Origin: JBHIAG01 sp046758465
GTDB lineage: Bacteria > Acidobacteriota > Terriglobia > Acidiferrales > 2-02-FULL-67-57
Direction of reading: 5' to 3'
DNA length: 17,398 nucleotides
NCBI GenBank assembly: GCA_046758465.1
Contig: JBHIAG010000042.1
Location: 1-17,398, forward strand
The position numbers were made by a program, and so were the translations under genes. The notes beneath the pieces are model-generated. The model searched no databases. It was not told the origin of the DNA and was given only the letters and a program-made list of their open reading frames with translations. Position 1 is the first letter of the stretch, and every line of letters starts with the position of its first letter. Positions 5,051-11,720 of the stretch are shown here, piece by piece.

Positions 5051-6850
5051 CTACTTGCCATAGACGCGTTTGCCGGGGGGCCAGCGGGTAATTGTAACCG
5101 GTAGGTAGTCAATCCGGGGAGGGGCATCGGGAACACGGTAAACGAGTGAATGGGCGAGGAAGTGGGTGTTGTCGCGTTGGGGGTGGTCGGTGCGCTGGTG
5201 GGAGCCGCGGGATTCGCGGCGGGCCAGTGCAGACGCGACGATGGCCTCAGCGACCTCAAGCATAAAGGAGAGTTCCAGGGCGGCGGGGAGTTCGGTATTG
5301 AAGGTGAAGCTGCGGTCGTCGAGGGCGAGGTCGCGGAAGCGTTCCTGGAGGCGGCGCAGGGTCTCGGTGGCCTGCTGGAGGCGGGTGCCGGTGCGATAGA
5401 TGCCGGCACTTTCTTCCATCGTTTCTTGCATCGCGGTCCGCAGGGTGGCGATTCGTTCCTTTCCGCCGGTCTTGCGGAGGAAGTTCTCGTGCAGGCGTTT
5501 TTCTTCGTCGCGGGCCTGGGCCACGAGGGTGGCCGCCGGGTTTGCTGGTTTTTGTTCCCTTCGAGCCCGCAAGCCCGCCCTGGCAGGCTGGCGGGACTCG
5601 GGGCAAGTGGCGGCAAAGGCGGCGGCGGCGCGGCCGGCGCGAGCCCCGAAGACCAGTAATTCGGTGAGGGAGTTCGAGCCGAGGCGGTTGGCGCCATTGA
5701 TGCTGACGCAGGCGACCTCGCCCGCGGCATAGAGTCCAGCCAGGGGCGTGGCGCCGTGGATGTCGGTATGGACACCGCCCATCATGTAGTGGATGACGGG
5801 GCGGACGGGAATCAGTTCTTTGACCGGGTCGAGGTTGACGTACTTGCGGCAGAGCTCGCGGACGAAGGGGAGCTTTTTGTCAATCAGCTTCGCGCCCAGG
5901 TGGCGGATGTCGAGGTGGACGTAGTGGCCGTAGGGCCCGACGAGCGTCCGGCCTTTCTCCTGCTCTTTGACGAAGGCCTGCGAGAGGCGGTCGCGGGGGC
6001 CGAGCTCCATGGAGCGGAGAACGGGCTTGGGTTCGGGTTTGCCCAGGTCGTAGTCCTGGAGGTAGCGGTAACCGTCCTTGTTGAGGAGCCAGCCGCCCTC
6101 GGAGCGGGTGGCTTCGGTGATGAGGATGCCGGTAAAGGGCAGTCCGGTGGGGTGGTACTGGACAAATTCCATGTCCTTGAGCGGGACGCCGGCGCGGTAG
6201 GCGAGCGCCATGCCGTCGCCGTTCTTGATGTTGGCATTGGTGGTGAAGGGGAACACCTTGCCGCAGCCGCCGGTGGCGAGGATGACGGCGCAGGCGGTGA
6301 TGGCCTGAATTTTGCCGGTGGCGAGTTCGATAGCGACCACGCCCTGGCAGCGGCCGGCGTCCACCAGGAGTTGCGTGACAAAAAATTCGTCAAAGCGGCG
6401 GATGGTGTCGTACTTCAGAGTGGTCTGGAAGAGGGTGTGGAGCATGTGGAAGCCAGTCTTGTCGGCGGCGAACCAGGTGCGCTGGATTTTCATACCGCCG
6501 AAGGGGCGGACGGCGATGTGGCCGTCGGGTTCGCGGCTCCAAGGGCAGCCCCAGTGCTCGAGTTGGAACAGCTCGGCGGGGGCTTCGTTGACGAAGGCTT
6601 CCACGGCGTCCTGGTCGCAGAGCCAATCGCCGCCGGAGATGGTGTCGTAGGCGTGCTCGTCCAAGCTGTCATCGGACTTGATGACAGCGGCGGAGCCACC
6701 CTCGGCGGAGACGGTGTGGCTGCGCATGGGATAGACCTTGGAGATGACGCCGATGCTGAGGGTGGGATTGGCCTCGGCAGCAGCAATGGCAGCACGCAGG
6801 CCGGCGCCGCCGCCGCCTACCACCAGCACATCGCAGGAGAAGGTGTCCAC
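5051..6850 (-). CDS. frdA: Fumarate reductase flavoprotein subunit A
   Basis: FrdA carries covalently bound FAD and the dicarboxylate site, and interconverts fumarate and succinate. In the 599 residues the dinucleotide fold GGGGAG is at 12-17, the FAD-linking His45 lies in RSHTVSAEGG, HPTG is at 233-236 and TEATRSEGG at 245-253. The active-site arginine loop GPRDRLS follows at 284-290, then HYMMGGVHTD (His354) and NGANRLGSNSL. Length and C-terminus (VTITRWPPGKRVYGK) match E. coli FrdA (about 602). The start is a GTG with no clear ribosome binding site. An in-frame stop 12 bases upstream rules out a longer protein. Residues about 415-436 (PESRQPARAGLRARREQKP) form an arginine-rich insert that coincides with a small DNA palindrome. 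It heads the frdABCD cluster. Confidence 0.96.
   Translation of the reverse strand: MDTFSCDVLVVGGGGAGLRAAIAAAEANPTLSIGVISKVYPMRSHTVSAEGGSAAVIKSDDSLDEHAYDTISGGDWLCDQDAVEAFVNEAPAELFQLEHWGCPWSREPDGHIAVRPFGGMKIQRTWFAADKTGFHMLHTLFQTTLKYDTIRRFDEFFVTQLLVDAGRCQGVVAIELATGKIQAITACAVILATGGCGKVFPFTTNANIKNGDGMALAYRAGVPLKDMEFVQYHPTGLPFTGILITEATRSEGGWLLNKDGYRYLQDYDLGKPEPKPVLRSMELGPRDRLSQAFVKEQEKGRTLVGPYGHYVHLDIRHLGAKLIDKKLPFVRELCRKYVNLDPVKELIPVRPVIHYMMGGVHTDIHGATPLAGLYAAGEVACVSINGANRLGSNSLTELLVFGARAGRAAAAFAATCPESRQPARAGLRARREQKPANPAATLVAQARDEEKRLHENFLRKTGGKERIATLRTAMQETMEESAGIYRTGTRLQQATETLRRLQERFRDLALDDRSFTFNTELPAALELSFMLEVAEAIVASALARRESRGSHQRTDHPQRDNTHFLAHSLVYRVPDAPPRIDYLPVTITRWPPGKRVYGK
5574..5595. repeat. 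Small imperfect palindrome inside frdA
   Basis: CCCGCC and GGCGGG enclose CTGGCAGGCT, giving an imperfect hairpin with the same GGCAGGC core as the CCTGCCTGCGGCAGG repeats elsewhere. It is in frame and encodes the arginine- and proline-rich loop of FrdA at about residues 418-426. Confidence 0.5.
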
Positions 6851-6862
6851 GGGTCTAGTTTA

Positions 6863-6922
6863 TTTATACACCCCACGTCAGCCACCCCGAACGCTTGGGA
6901 GCAGAGTCGCGGGGTGGGTGAC
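6863..6922 (-). promoter_or_regulatory. Candidate frdA promoter zone with hairpin operator
   Basis: On minus, TATAAA (6863-6868) lies only 13 bases before the GTG start, which would give a nearly leaderless mRNA and fits the missing ribosome binding site. Just upstream, GTCAGCCACCCCG (6877-6889) and CGGGGTGGGTGAC (6910-6922) form a 13-bp inverted repeat with one mismatch and a 20-base loop, covering the place of a -35 box. No good -35 sequence is seen. Promoter function is inferred. Confidence 0.35.
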
Positions 6923-7137
6923 TCTTAAGCTGGCAGCTCCCGTTTCAGCCACCGAACCTGTGCGCAGCCTACTCGGGAGAGTGCGTTCTGTCAATGCTGC
7001 GGGTCACACGCGGGAAACAGAAAGAAAATAGAAAATGGAAAAGAGAAGAGCGGCAGGGGGCAAGCCCCTGCCCTACCCGAACAGGGAGCCCGGCGCCGCC
7101 GGGCCGAGGCGCGGCAGGGGGGCCCAGACGGGTCTCG

Positions 7138-7155
7138 GCCCCGAAGGTTCGGGGC
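7138..7155. repeat. Small palindrome, CCCCGAA-TTCGGGG family
   Basis: GCCCCGAAGGTTCGGGGC is palindromic except for the two central bases. It is one of five related short palindromes in the window (others at 4997, 9255, 11721 and 11814). Confidence 0.7.
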
Positions 7156-7311
7156 TCCGACAAGTCCTGCCCTACCACGCCCGTACCCGCCAACAATCGC
7201 GAATGCAGGCGGGCCTGAATGCGGGCAGGCGGGGCGGGCCGCGGGCGGACGTCGCTTTCCGCCTCCGTCCGTACGTCTTCTGCCGCCGTGGTGCCACCAG
7301 GTGGCCTGCGT

Positions 7312-7346
7312 GTGTACGTGTTGTACACGGCTGTACCGGCTTGTAC
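7312..7346. promoter_or_regulatory. Phased GTAC motif array
   Basis: GTAC occurs at 7314, 7323, 7333 and 7343, spaced 9, 10 and 10 bases, close to one DNA turn. The first two form the inverted repeat GTGTAC-GTGTT-GTACAC (7312-7328). The next two are TGTACCGGC and TTGTACCGCGGC. A degenerate TTGTGC follows at 7353. It begins about 18 bp beyond the dNK stop. Clustered, phased palindromes are typical of protein binding sites, but no function is shown. Confidence 0.4.
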
Positions 7347-7363
7347 CGCGGCTTGTGCGCGAG

Positions 7364-8017
7364 TCAGCCGGGGCCGAGAGGGAGGAAGTACTGGGTGCCT
7401 TTGACGGGTTCACGGAGGCGGCGGAGGAGCTTCTGGAGGTCGTCGTGGCGCTCGACAAAATCGATCTGGCTGGTGTCAATGACGAGGAGGTTGGACGCGG
7501 AGTAGTGGAAGAAGAAATGTTCGCAGGCGCGGATGACTTCTGCGAGGTAGGCATCGGCGAGTTGGCGTTCACGCGGGTCGCGGCGTTTGGCGATGCGCTT
7601 TTTCAAAACGTCGAGGTTCGCCTGTAAGTAGATGACGAGGTCGGGCATGGGCAGTTGCGGGCGGAACCAGTCGTAGTACTGGTCGTAGAGTTTCAGTTCG
7701 TCGTCGGTGAGATTGATGCAGGCGAACAGCTTGTCTTTCTCAAACAGGTAGTCGGCGACGACGGTGCGCGGATCGTGCTCGAGCGCGAGGTCGCGCAGTT
7801 GGCGATAGCGCGCGAGCAGGAACCACATCTGGGCGCGGAAGGCAGCGCCCGCGCGCTCTTCATAAAAATCTTTCAGGTGCGGGTTGTCTTCTGGATCGAA
7901 GGCACGACGCGCATGCAGCCGGTCAGCAAGAATACGCGCCAGCGTGGACTTGCCGACGCGGATGGGGCCTTCGATGGCGATGTAGCGCGGCGGCACAAAG
8001 CGCGGCGTGGATGCCAT
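7364..8017 (-). CDS. Deoxynucleoside kinase family protein
   Basis: This family phosphorylates deoxynucleosides (dA, dG, dC or dT depending on the member) for salvage into the dNTP pool. With the chosen start the protein is 217 residues, normal for the family. The P-loop GPIRVGKST is at about residues 17-25, VADYLFEKDKLFA holds the region of the catalytic acid/arginine motif, and KRIAKRRDPRERQ is the arginine-rich lid. PDLVIYLQA is the typical strand before the lid. The frame stays open for 17 codons upstream of the ATG at 8017, but that extension is encoded by a small palindrome and looks artefactual. A perfect -10 box lies about 55 bp upstream. The exact nucleoside cannot be told from sequence. 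Confidence 0.9.
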   Translation of the reverse strand: MASTPRFVPPRYIAIEGPIRVGKSTLARILADRLHARRAFDPEDNPHLKDFYEERAGAAFRAQMWFLLARYRQLRDLALEHDPRTVVADYLFEKDKLFACINLTDDELKLYDQYYDWFRPQLPMPDLVIYLQANLDVLKKRIAKRRDPRERQLADAYLAEVIRACEHFFFHYSASNLLVIDTSQIDFVERHDDLQKLLRRLREPVKGTQYFLPLGPG

Positions 8018-8026
8018 TGTGGCGAG

Positions 8027-8045
8027 CCTGCCTGCGGCAGGCTGG
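8027..8045. repeat. Small palindrome, CCTGCCTGCGGCAGG family
   Basis: CCTGCCTGCGGCAGGCTGG, differing by one base from the copies at 4947 and 14366. It sits 9 bases before the dNK start codon, where it would form a hairpin in the 5' leader over the ribosome binding site region. Confidence 0.75.
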
Positions 8046-8070
8046 TCTGCCGCGCAGCAGGCACGCACCG

Positions 8071-8098
8071 ATTATAGTGAGCGGCGGAACGTTCCGCC
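8071..8098 (-). promoter_or_regulatory. dNK promoter with overlapping perfect palindrome
   Basis: On minus, TATAAT (8071-8076) is a perfect -10 hexamer. A perfect 16-bp palindrome, GGCGGAACGTTCCGCC (8083-8098), fills the spacer and the -35 position. No normal -35 sequence is present. The arrangement would suit a repressor or activator binding at the palindrome. The leader to the dNK start would be about 45-50 bases. The site is shared with the divergent DinB-like gene. Confidence 0.5.
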
Positions 8099-8182
8099 AG
8101 ACTTCCTCTCGTTCGCAAGCTCGAAACTCCGCACCCTATTGTCCCTTGCCCCCTCGCCGCACTTCGGCTAGGCTCAGGCGCG

Positions 8183-8692
8183 ATGCGCAAGTGCAAACTG
8201 TGCGGCGAAGTGCACGCGTTTAGTCGCCGGCAGGCGTTTCGCATTCAGGCCGCCACGCCCGCGAAGCTCAAGCGGCTGCTGCGGGGCCTCAACGCGCGAC
8301 ACTTGCGGCGGCGCCCGGCGCCGCGCACCTGGTCGTTGCAGGAGATCGCAGTCCACCTGTTTGACGTCGAACTCGCCTTCGGCTTCCGCTACCGCAAAAT
8401 TCTCGCCGAACCCGGCGCGCTCATCACGCCCTTCGACCAGAACCGCTGGGCCCGCGAGCTCGACTACCGCCGACAAAACCTGCGCGCCGTGCTCGACGCC
8501 TTTGCCGCCTTGCGCAAGGCGCACCTCGCGCTGCTCGCCCGCATTCCGGCCAAGCAGTGGCGTCGCGCGGCCCGCCATCCGGAATATCGCGGCCGCTATG
8601 TCCTCGAACCCGCCTTCATCCACCTGGCCGCGCACGACCGGAACCACCTCAGCCAGATCCGCGCCCTGCGGCGCCGCTGGCGCGCCCCGTAG
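8183..8692 (+). CDS. DinB-like four-helix protein
   Basis: This 169-residue protein resembles the DinB/YfiT superfamily of metal-binding four-helix bundles, often thiol-dependent enzymes or stress proteins of unknown substrate. RTWSLQEIAVHLFDVE holds the first metal-ligand His in the usual place, and FIHLAAHDRNHLSQIRALRR holds the H-x3-H pair typical of the last helix. The start CKLCGEVHAFS has a CxxC pair that is not part of the usual fold and might bind metal. It is divergent from dNK and convergent with folK, from which it is separated by about 44 bp. Ribosome binding is weak. Function is unknown. Confidence 0.78.
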   Translation: MRKCKLCGEVHAFSRRQAFRIQAATPAKLKRLLRGLNARHLRRRPAPRTWSLQEIAVHLFDVELAFGFRYRKILAEPGALITPFDQNRWARELDYRRQNLRAVLDAFAALRKAHLALLARIPAKQWRRAARHPEYRGRYVLEPAFIHLAAHDRNHLSQIRALRRRWRAP

Positions 8693-8736
8693 TTGCGGGC
8701 CGGCGCCGATGCCGAGTGCAAAAAGTTCTTGCAGGA

Positions 8737-9246
8737 TTAGCCCGCGTAGCGCCGCACCTGCGCACGGCTGGTGAGTTCGGCCAGCATCTCGGCCGGCGTC
8801 TTGCGGGTGATGGGATGGCGTAGCTCAGGCGCCAGTTCGCGCAGCGGCTCAAGCACGAAGCGCCGCTCCGCCAGCCGTGGATGCGGGATGGTAAGTTCAG
8901 GTGAGCGCACGACGTGGTTGCCGAAGAGCACGATGTCAATATCAATCGTGCGCGGCGCGGGGAGTGCTCCCGAGCGGTTGCGGCCGAGTTGCCGCTCGAT
9001 GCGCTCGACTGCCCGTAGCAGCCCCAGCGGCATCAATTCCGTCTCAACCTCAACCACGCAGTTGAGAAACCACGGCTGGTCGGGGACGTCTAGCGGCTCG
9101 GTCTCATAGACGGCCGAGCGCCGTCGCACCGCTACCCCGGCTTCGCCCAGTGCCGCCAGCGCCCGCTCGAGATTCGCCGCGCGGTCGCCACGGTTTGAGC
9201 CGAGCGACAGATAAACTGTCTTCTTGTGGCCTCCGGCCTCGCCCAC
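8737..9246 (-). CDS. folK: 2-amino-4-hydroxy-6-hydroxymethyldihydropteridine pyrophosphokinase
   Basis: FolK (HPPK) transfers pyrophosphate from ATP to 6-hydroxymethyl-dihydropterin in folate synthesis. Conserved blocks are all present in 169 residues: VYLSLGSNRGDRAANL, YETEPLDVPDQPWFLNCVVEVET, the catalytic APRTIDIDIVLFG (the DxD pair binds magnesium) and IPHPRLAERRFVLEPL. The start is a GTG with GGAAG seven bases before it. No ATG exists near the N-terminus. The ribosome binding region runs directly out of the palindrome TCCCGAAGCTTCGGGA. It follows the Spy-like gene by about 70 bp on the same strand. Folate made here feeds PanB, which uses methylene-tetrahydrofolate. Confidence 0.96.
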   Translation of the reverse strand: MGEAGGHKKTVYLSLGSNRGDRAANLERALAALGEAGVAVRRRSAVYETEPLDVPDQPWFLNCVVEVETELMPLGLLRAVERIERQLGRNRSGALPAPRTIDIDIVLFGNHVVRSPELTIPHPRLAERRFVLEPLRELAPELRHPITRKTPAEMLAELTSRAQVRRYAG

Positions 9247-9254
9247 CGTTTTCT

Positions 9255-9270
9255 TCCCGAAGCTTCGGGA
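9255..9270. repeat. Small palindrome, CCCGAAGCTTCGGG family
   Basis: TCCCGAAGCTTCGGGA is a perfect 16-bp palindrome ending 8 bases before the folK start codon, overlapping its ribosome binding region. Confidence 0.75.
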
Positions 9271-9314
9271 CTATCCGAGGCCGCTCTGAGCCAGAGGCTG
9301 CACGCACCACTACT

Positions 9315-9695
9315 TTACTTTTTCTGCGTGCCGCGCTTGCGGGCGTGCTCGGCTAGCATCTGCTGGTAGCCCGCAAACTGCTCCGGCGTGAGAATGGCCT
9401 TCAGCCGCGCCGTCCGCTCTTCCTTGAGCTGCTTCTTTGCCTCGTGCTTCGCCTCCCGGCTGAGTTCGCCGGCCTGCACCTGTGCCCTGAGCGCGGCTAT
9501 CCGCTGCGCAATATCCTCGAACACCGCGCGCACTTGCCCGCTCTGCGCATCGCTCAGACCCAGTTTGGCCTGCAACTTGGCGGCGTGTTCGGCGGCATCC
9601 ATCTTGCCTGCCGCCTTGCCCTTCTCGCCGCCGGCCCAAGCCAGCCCTACGGACAGGAGCGTTACAACAACCAACACGAACATCCTCTTCCTCAT
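9315..9695 (-). CDS. Exported Spy/CpxP-like LTxxQ protein
   Basis: This is a 126-residue exported protein. MRKRMFVLVVVTLLSVGLAWAGG is a clear signal peptide, cleaved near residue 21. The rest is charged and almost all helical, with LGLSDAQSGQVRAVF and the exact LTxxQ motif ILTPEQFAGYQQML, as in the Spy/CpxP family of periplasmic envelope-stress chaperones and metal-response proteins. The typical pattern is two such motifs, one here being degenerate (LSDAQ). AGGAGG five bases before the ATG is a strong ribosome binding site. It is upstream of folK on the same strand. Its partner and regulation are unknown. Confidence 0.82.
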   Translation of the reverse strand: MRKRMFVLVVVTLLSVGLAWAGGEKGKAAGKMDAAEHAAKLQAKLGLSDAQSGQVRAVFEDIAQRIAALRAQVQAGELSREAKHEAKKQLKEERTARLKAILTPEQFAGYQQMLAEHARKRGTQKK

Positions 9696-9758
9696 CCCTG
9701 CCTCCTAAATAACTGGTATTCGCTGCCCTGTTCTAGAGCCCTCATTCTACCACACACT

Positions 9759-9775
9759 TCCCTTCTAAGAAGGGA
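9759..9775. repeat. Palindrome upstream of the Spy-like gene
   Basis: TCCCTTCTAAGAAGGGA has 8 paired bases either side of one central base. It is too tight to form an RNA hairpin with a normal loop, so it is more likely a protein site or a remnant. It overlaps the -35 area of the weak promoter candidate for the Spy-like gene. Confidence 0.5.
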
Positions 9776-9824
9776 CGGCAAACCGCTCCTTCTAGGTAAC
9801 ATGTCTTTTTGAACGCGCGGGTAG

Positions 9825-9846
9825 CGGCGACCCCTACGGGTCGCCG
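9825..9846. terminator. 9-bp perfect hairpin downstream of ruvB
   Basis: CGGCGACCC-CTAC-GGGTCGCCG. It lies about 165 bp beyond the ruvB stop with no T-run after it on minus. It could help end ruvAB transcription or be another dispersed hairpin. Confidence 0.3.
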
Positions 9847-9972
9847 GCCTGTCCTGCCCTCCCGTAGCAAGATCGCTCTCGATCACCCAAGTGCTTCTGC
9901 TGGAAGTCGTCAGCCGCGCTCGCATCGTGTGAAGGAGTAGCGGCTCGTCTCGTTCGGTTTGGCCGCAGGTCC

Positions 9973-10007
9973 GAGTTTCGAGTTTCGTGTTTCGAATTTC
10001 GTCTTTA
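9973..10007. repeat. Heptamer tandem repeat (GAGTTTC)
   Basis: Five consecutive 7-base units: GAGTTTC, GAGTTTC, GTGTTTC, GAATTTC and GTCTTTA. They are AT-richer than their surroundings and end 5 bp from the ruvB stop codon. Confidence 0.7.
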
Positions 10008-10011
10008 AAGG

Positions 10012-11076
10012 CTAGCTGGAGAACAGGGGGGCGGCGTTGCGGCCGGGTGGGAGGGTGCGGCCAAGGTGCTTGTAGGCAAGCTCCGTTGCCATGCGGCCGC
10101 GCGGCGTACGGTTCAGAAAGCCGATCTGCATCAGGAAGGGCTCGTAGACTTCCTCGATGGCGTCGGGCTCCTCGCTCACCGAGGCGGCCAGCGTGCCCAC
10201 GCCCACCGGCCCGCCGCCGTACTTGTCAATAATCGTCAGCAGGAGCTTGCGGTCCATTTCGTCCAGCCCGTAGTCGTCCACTTCCAGCATCGCCAGCGCA
10301 TCGTGAGCGACCTGGCGGGTGATCTTGCCATCGGCGCGCACCTGGGCAAAGTCCCGCACACGCCGCAGCAGCCGGTTCGCGACCCGCGGCGTGCCCCGCG
10401 AGCGCTGCGCTATCTCTTTGGCCCCGTCCCCATCCACGGGAATTTTAAAAATGCCCGCCGAGCGCTCCGCAATCGTCACCAGGTCTTCGACGGGATAGAA
10501 GTCGAGTCGCAGCAGGATGCCGAAGCGCGACAACAGCGGCTTCGACAGCAACCCCGTGCGCGTGGTCGCCCCGATGAGCGTGAACTTTTCTAACCGGAAG
10601 ACCTGCGTCCGCGCCCCCGGCCCTTTGCCGATGATCATGTCAATCCTGTAGTCCTCAAGCGCCGGGTAAAGGATTTCCTCCACTGCCGGCAGCATCCGGT
10701 GCACTTCGTCAATAAAGAACACCTGGCGGGATTCGAGAATGGAGAGGATGGTGGAGAGGTCGAGCGGACGTTCGAGCACCGGGCCGGCAGTGGACTCCAG
10801 CCGCACCCCCAGCTCGTTGGCAACAATGCCGGCCAGCGTCGTCTTGCCCAGGCCCGGCGGGCCGCTCAGCAGGACGTGGTCGAGCGCCTCGCCGCGCGCG
10901 CGCGCCGCCTCAATTGCAATCGCCAGGTTCTCCTTGATTTTGCTCTGGCCGATGAACTCTTCCAGTGCGCGCGGCCGGACGCTTTGCTCAAACTGGCGGT
11001 CTTCGTCGAGTACGCTGCCGGAAAGAATCCCGCCCGTGTGTCCCGGCGAGCTCAGCGCCTCTTTTCTCTTAGCCAC
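10012..11076 (-). CDS. ruvB: Holliday junction branch migration helicase RuvB
   Basis: RuvB is the hexameric AAA+ motor that, with RuvA, drives branch migration of Holliday junctions. In 354 residues the Walker A GPPGLGKTT lies at about 72-80, Walker B FFIDEVHR at about 120-127, the sensor ATTRTGLLS and SRFGILLRL follow, then RGTPRVANRLLRRVRDFAQV and the C-terminal winged helix with GFLNRTPRGRMATELAYKHLG. The start is a GTG that lies inside the end of ruvA, a 25-bp overlap, so translation is coupled. The C-terminal tail after KHLG (RTLPPGRNAAPLFSS) is a little long. ruvC is not in the window. Confidence 0.97.
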   Translation of the reverse strand: MAKRKEALSSPGHTGGILSGSVLDEDRQFEQSVRPRALEEFIGQSKIKENLAIAIEAARARGEALDHVLLSGPPGLGKTTLAGIVANELGVRLESTAGPVLERPLDLSTILSILESRQVFFIDEVHRMLPAVEEILYPALEDYRIDMIIGKGPGARTQVFRLEKFTLIGATTRTGLLSKPLLSRFGILLRLDFYPVEDLVTIAERSAGIFKIPVDGDGAKEIAQRSRGTPRVANRLLRRVRDFAQVRADGKITRQVAHDALAMLEVDDYGLDEMDRKLLLTIIDKYGGGPVGVGTLAASVSEEPDAIEEVYEPFLMQIGFLNRTPRGRMATELAYKHLGRTLPPGRNAAPLFSS

Positions 11077-11660
11077 TGCAACGCGCCTTTCATCAAGGCT
11101 TCAAAGCTGTGAGTTTCTTTCCCGGCCTGCCGGCCCGCATGCGGGGAGGATTCTAGCACCTCGCGCACCGCGCGCGTGGCGAGTTTCGTCTCGCAGCCCA
11201 TGTTCACCAGTGCCGAAACCGCCTCCTCGGCCGCCGCGCCCAGCGCCGGGGCCGCCTCGACCGGCACCGCAAAACTCTCCCGCAGCTCCTGCACGATGCG
11301 CTCGGCGGTCTTCCCTCCGATGCCAGGCACCACCAGCGCCCGCGGGTTGTTGCGGCGGATGGCGCTGGCGATATCCTCCGGCGAAAGCCCGGCCAGCACC
11401 ATCAACGCCATCTTCGGACCCACGTTCTTGACCGTCAGCAGGTGCTCAAAAGTTTCCCGCTCGGCCGGCGTCTTGAAGCCGTAAAGCGTGATGGCGTCCT
11501 CGCGCACGTGCGTGCGCACCACCAGCGCCACTTCCGTGCCCAGGGGCGGCAGTTGCGAGCTGGAGTAGGGCACGCGCACGTCGTAGCCCACGCCAGCGAC
11601 GTCGAGAAGAATCTGGTAGGGTTTCTTGGACAAAAGCGTCCCGCGCAGGTGCCCGATCAT
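11052..11660 (-). CDS. ruvA: Holliday junction binding protein RuvA
   Basis: RuvA forms the tetramer that holds the four-way junction and loads RuvB. The 202 residues show the N-terminal OB fold (MIGHLRGTLLSKKPYQILLDVAGVGYDVRVP), two helix-hairpin-helix motifs (LLTVKNVGPKMALMVLAGL and VPGIGGKTAERIVQEL) and the C-terminal RuvB-contacting domain (AVSALVNMGCETKLATRAVREVL). The length is typical. The start is the ATG of MIGHLRG, which is the family norm. The ribosome binding site is weak (GGCGGGCG). It is followed by ruvB in an overlapping pair. Confidence 0.97.
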   Translation of the reverse strand: MIGHLRGTLLSKKPYQILLDVAGVGYDVRVPYSSSQLPPLGTEVALVVRTHVREDAITLYGFKTPAERETFEHLLTVKNVGPKMALMVLAGLSPEDIASAIRRNNPRALVVPGIGGKTAERIVQELRESFAVPVEAAPALGAAAEEAVSALVNMGCETKLATRAVREVLESSPHAGRQAGKETHSFEALMKGALQWLREKRR

Positions 11661-11720
11661 TCGCCCGCCATTATGCGCGACCTGTGCTGGCCTTGCAAGG
11701 GTAGGTACGGGCTTCTCGTA

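Larger units (their letters stand above)
6851..7363. other. Long control or repeat region upstream of frdA
   Basis: This 513-bp gap lies between the dNK stop and the frdA start, both genes on minus. It contains no supported gene. It holds a hairpin of 46 bases (6877-6922), several GC-rich palindromes (for example GCCCCGAAGGTTCGGGGC at 7138-7155 and GCCCGGCGCCGCCGGGC at about 7088-7104), and a phased set of GTAC motifs (7312-7346). The frd promoter must lie here if the operon has its own. Confidence 0.6.
9696..10011. other. Intergenic region between ruvB and the Spy-like gene
   Basis: No gene is supported in these 316 bases. They contain the palindrome TCCCTTCTAAGAAGGGA (9759-9775), a 9-bp hairpin CGGCGACCC/GGGTCGCCG (9825-9846), and a short heptamer tandem repeat next to the ruvB stop (9973-10007). 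A weak -10-like TAGAAT on minus at 9744-9749 could serve the Spy-like gene. Confidence 0.55.

Noticed and set aside
4065..5063. A long plus-strand frame opposite frdB and the spacer
   Set aside because: It is antisense to a clear frdB and crosses repeats and the fossil frdA end; no motif is visible.
5756..6928. A 390-codon frame on plus opposite frdA
   Set aside because: frdA on minus has all catalytic motifs; the plus frame is its low-complexity mirror.
6851..7363. A tRNA or other structured RNA gene in the frdA upstream gap
   Set aside because: No cloverleaf, T-loop sequence or CCA end could be found by eye; the hairpins are short and unrelated to known RNA families that I can recognise.
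8018..8068. A 17-residue upstream extension of the deoxynucleoside kinase
   Set aside because: It is encoded by the small palindrome and leader; the candidate -10 box lies so close that this start would leave almost no leader, and the family length fits the later ATG.
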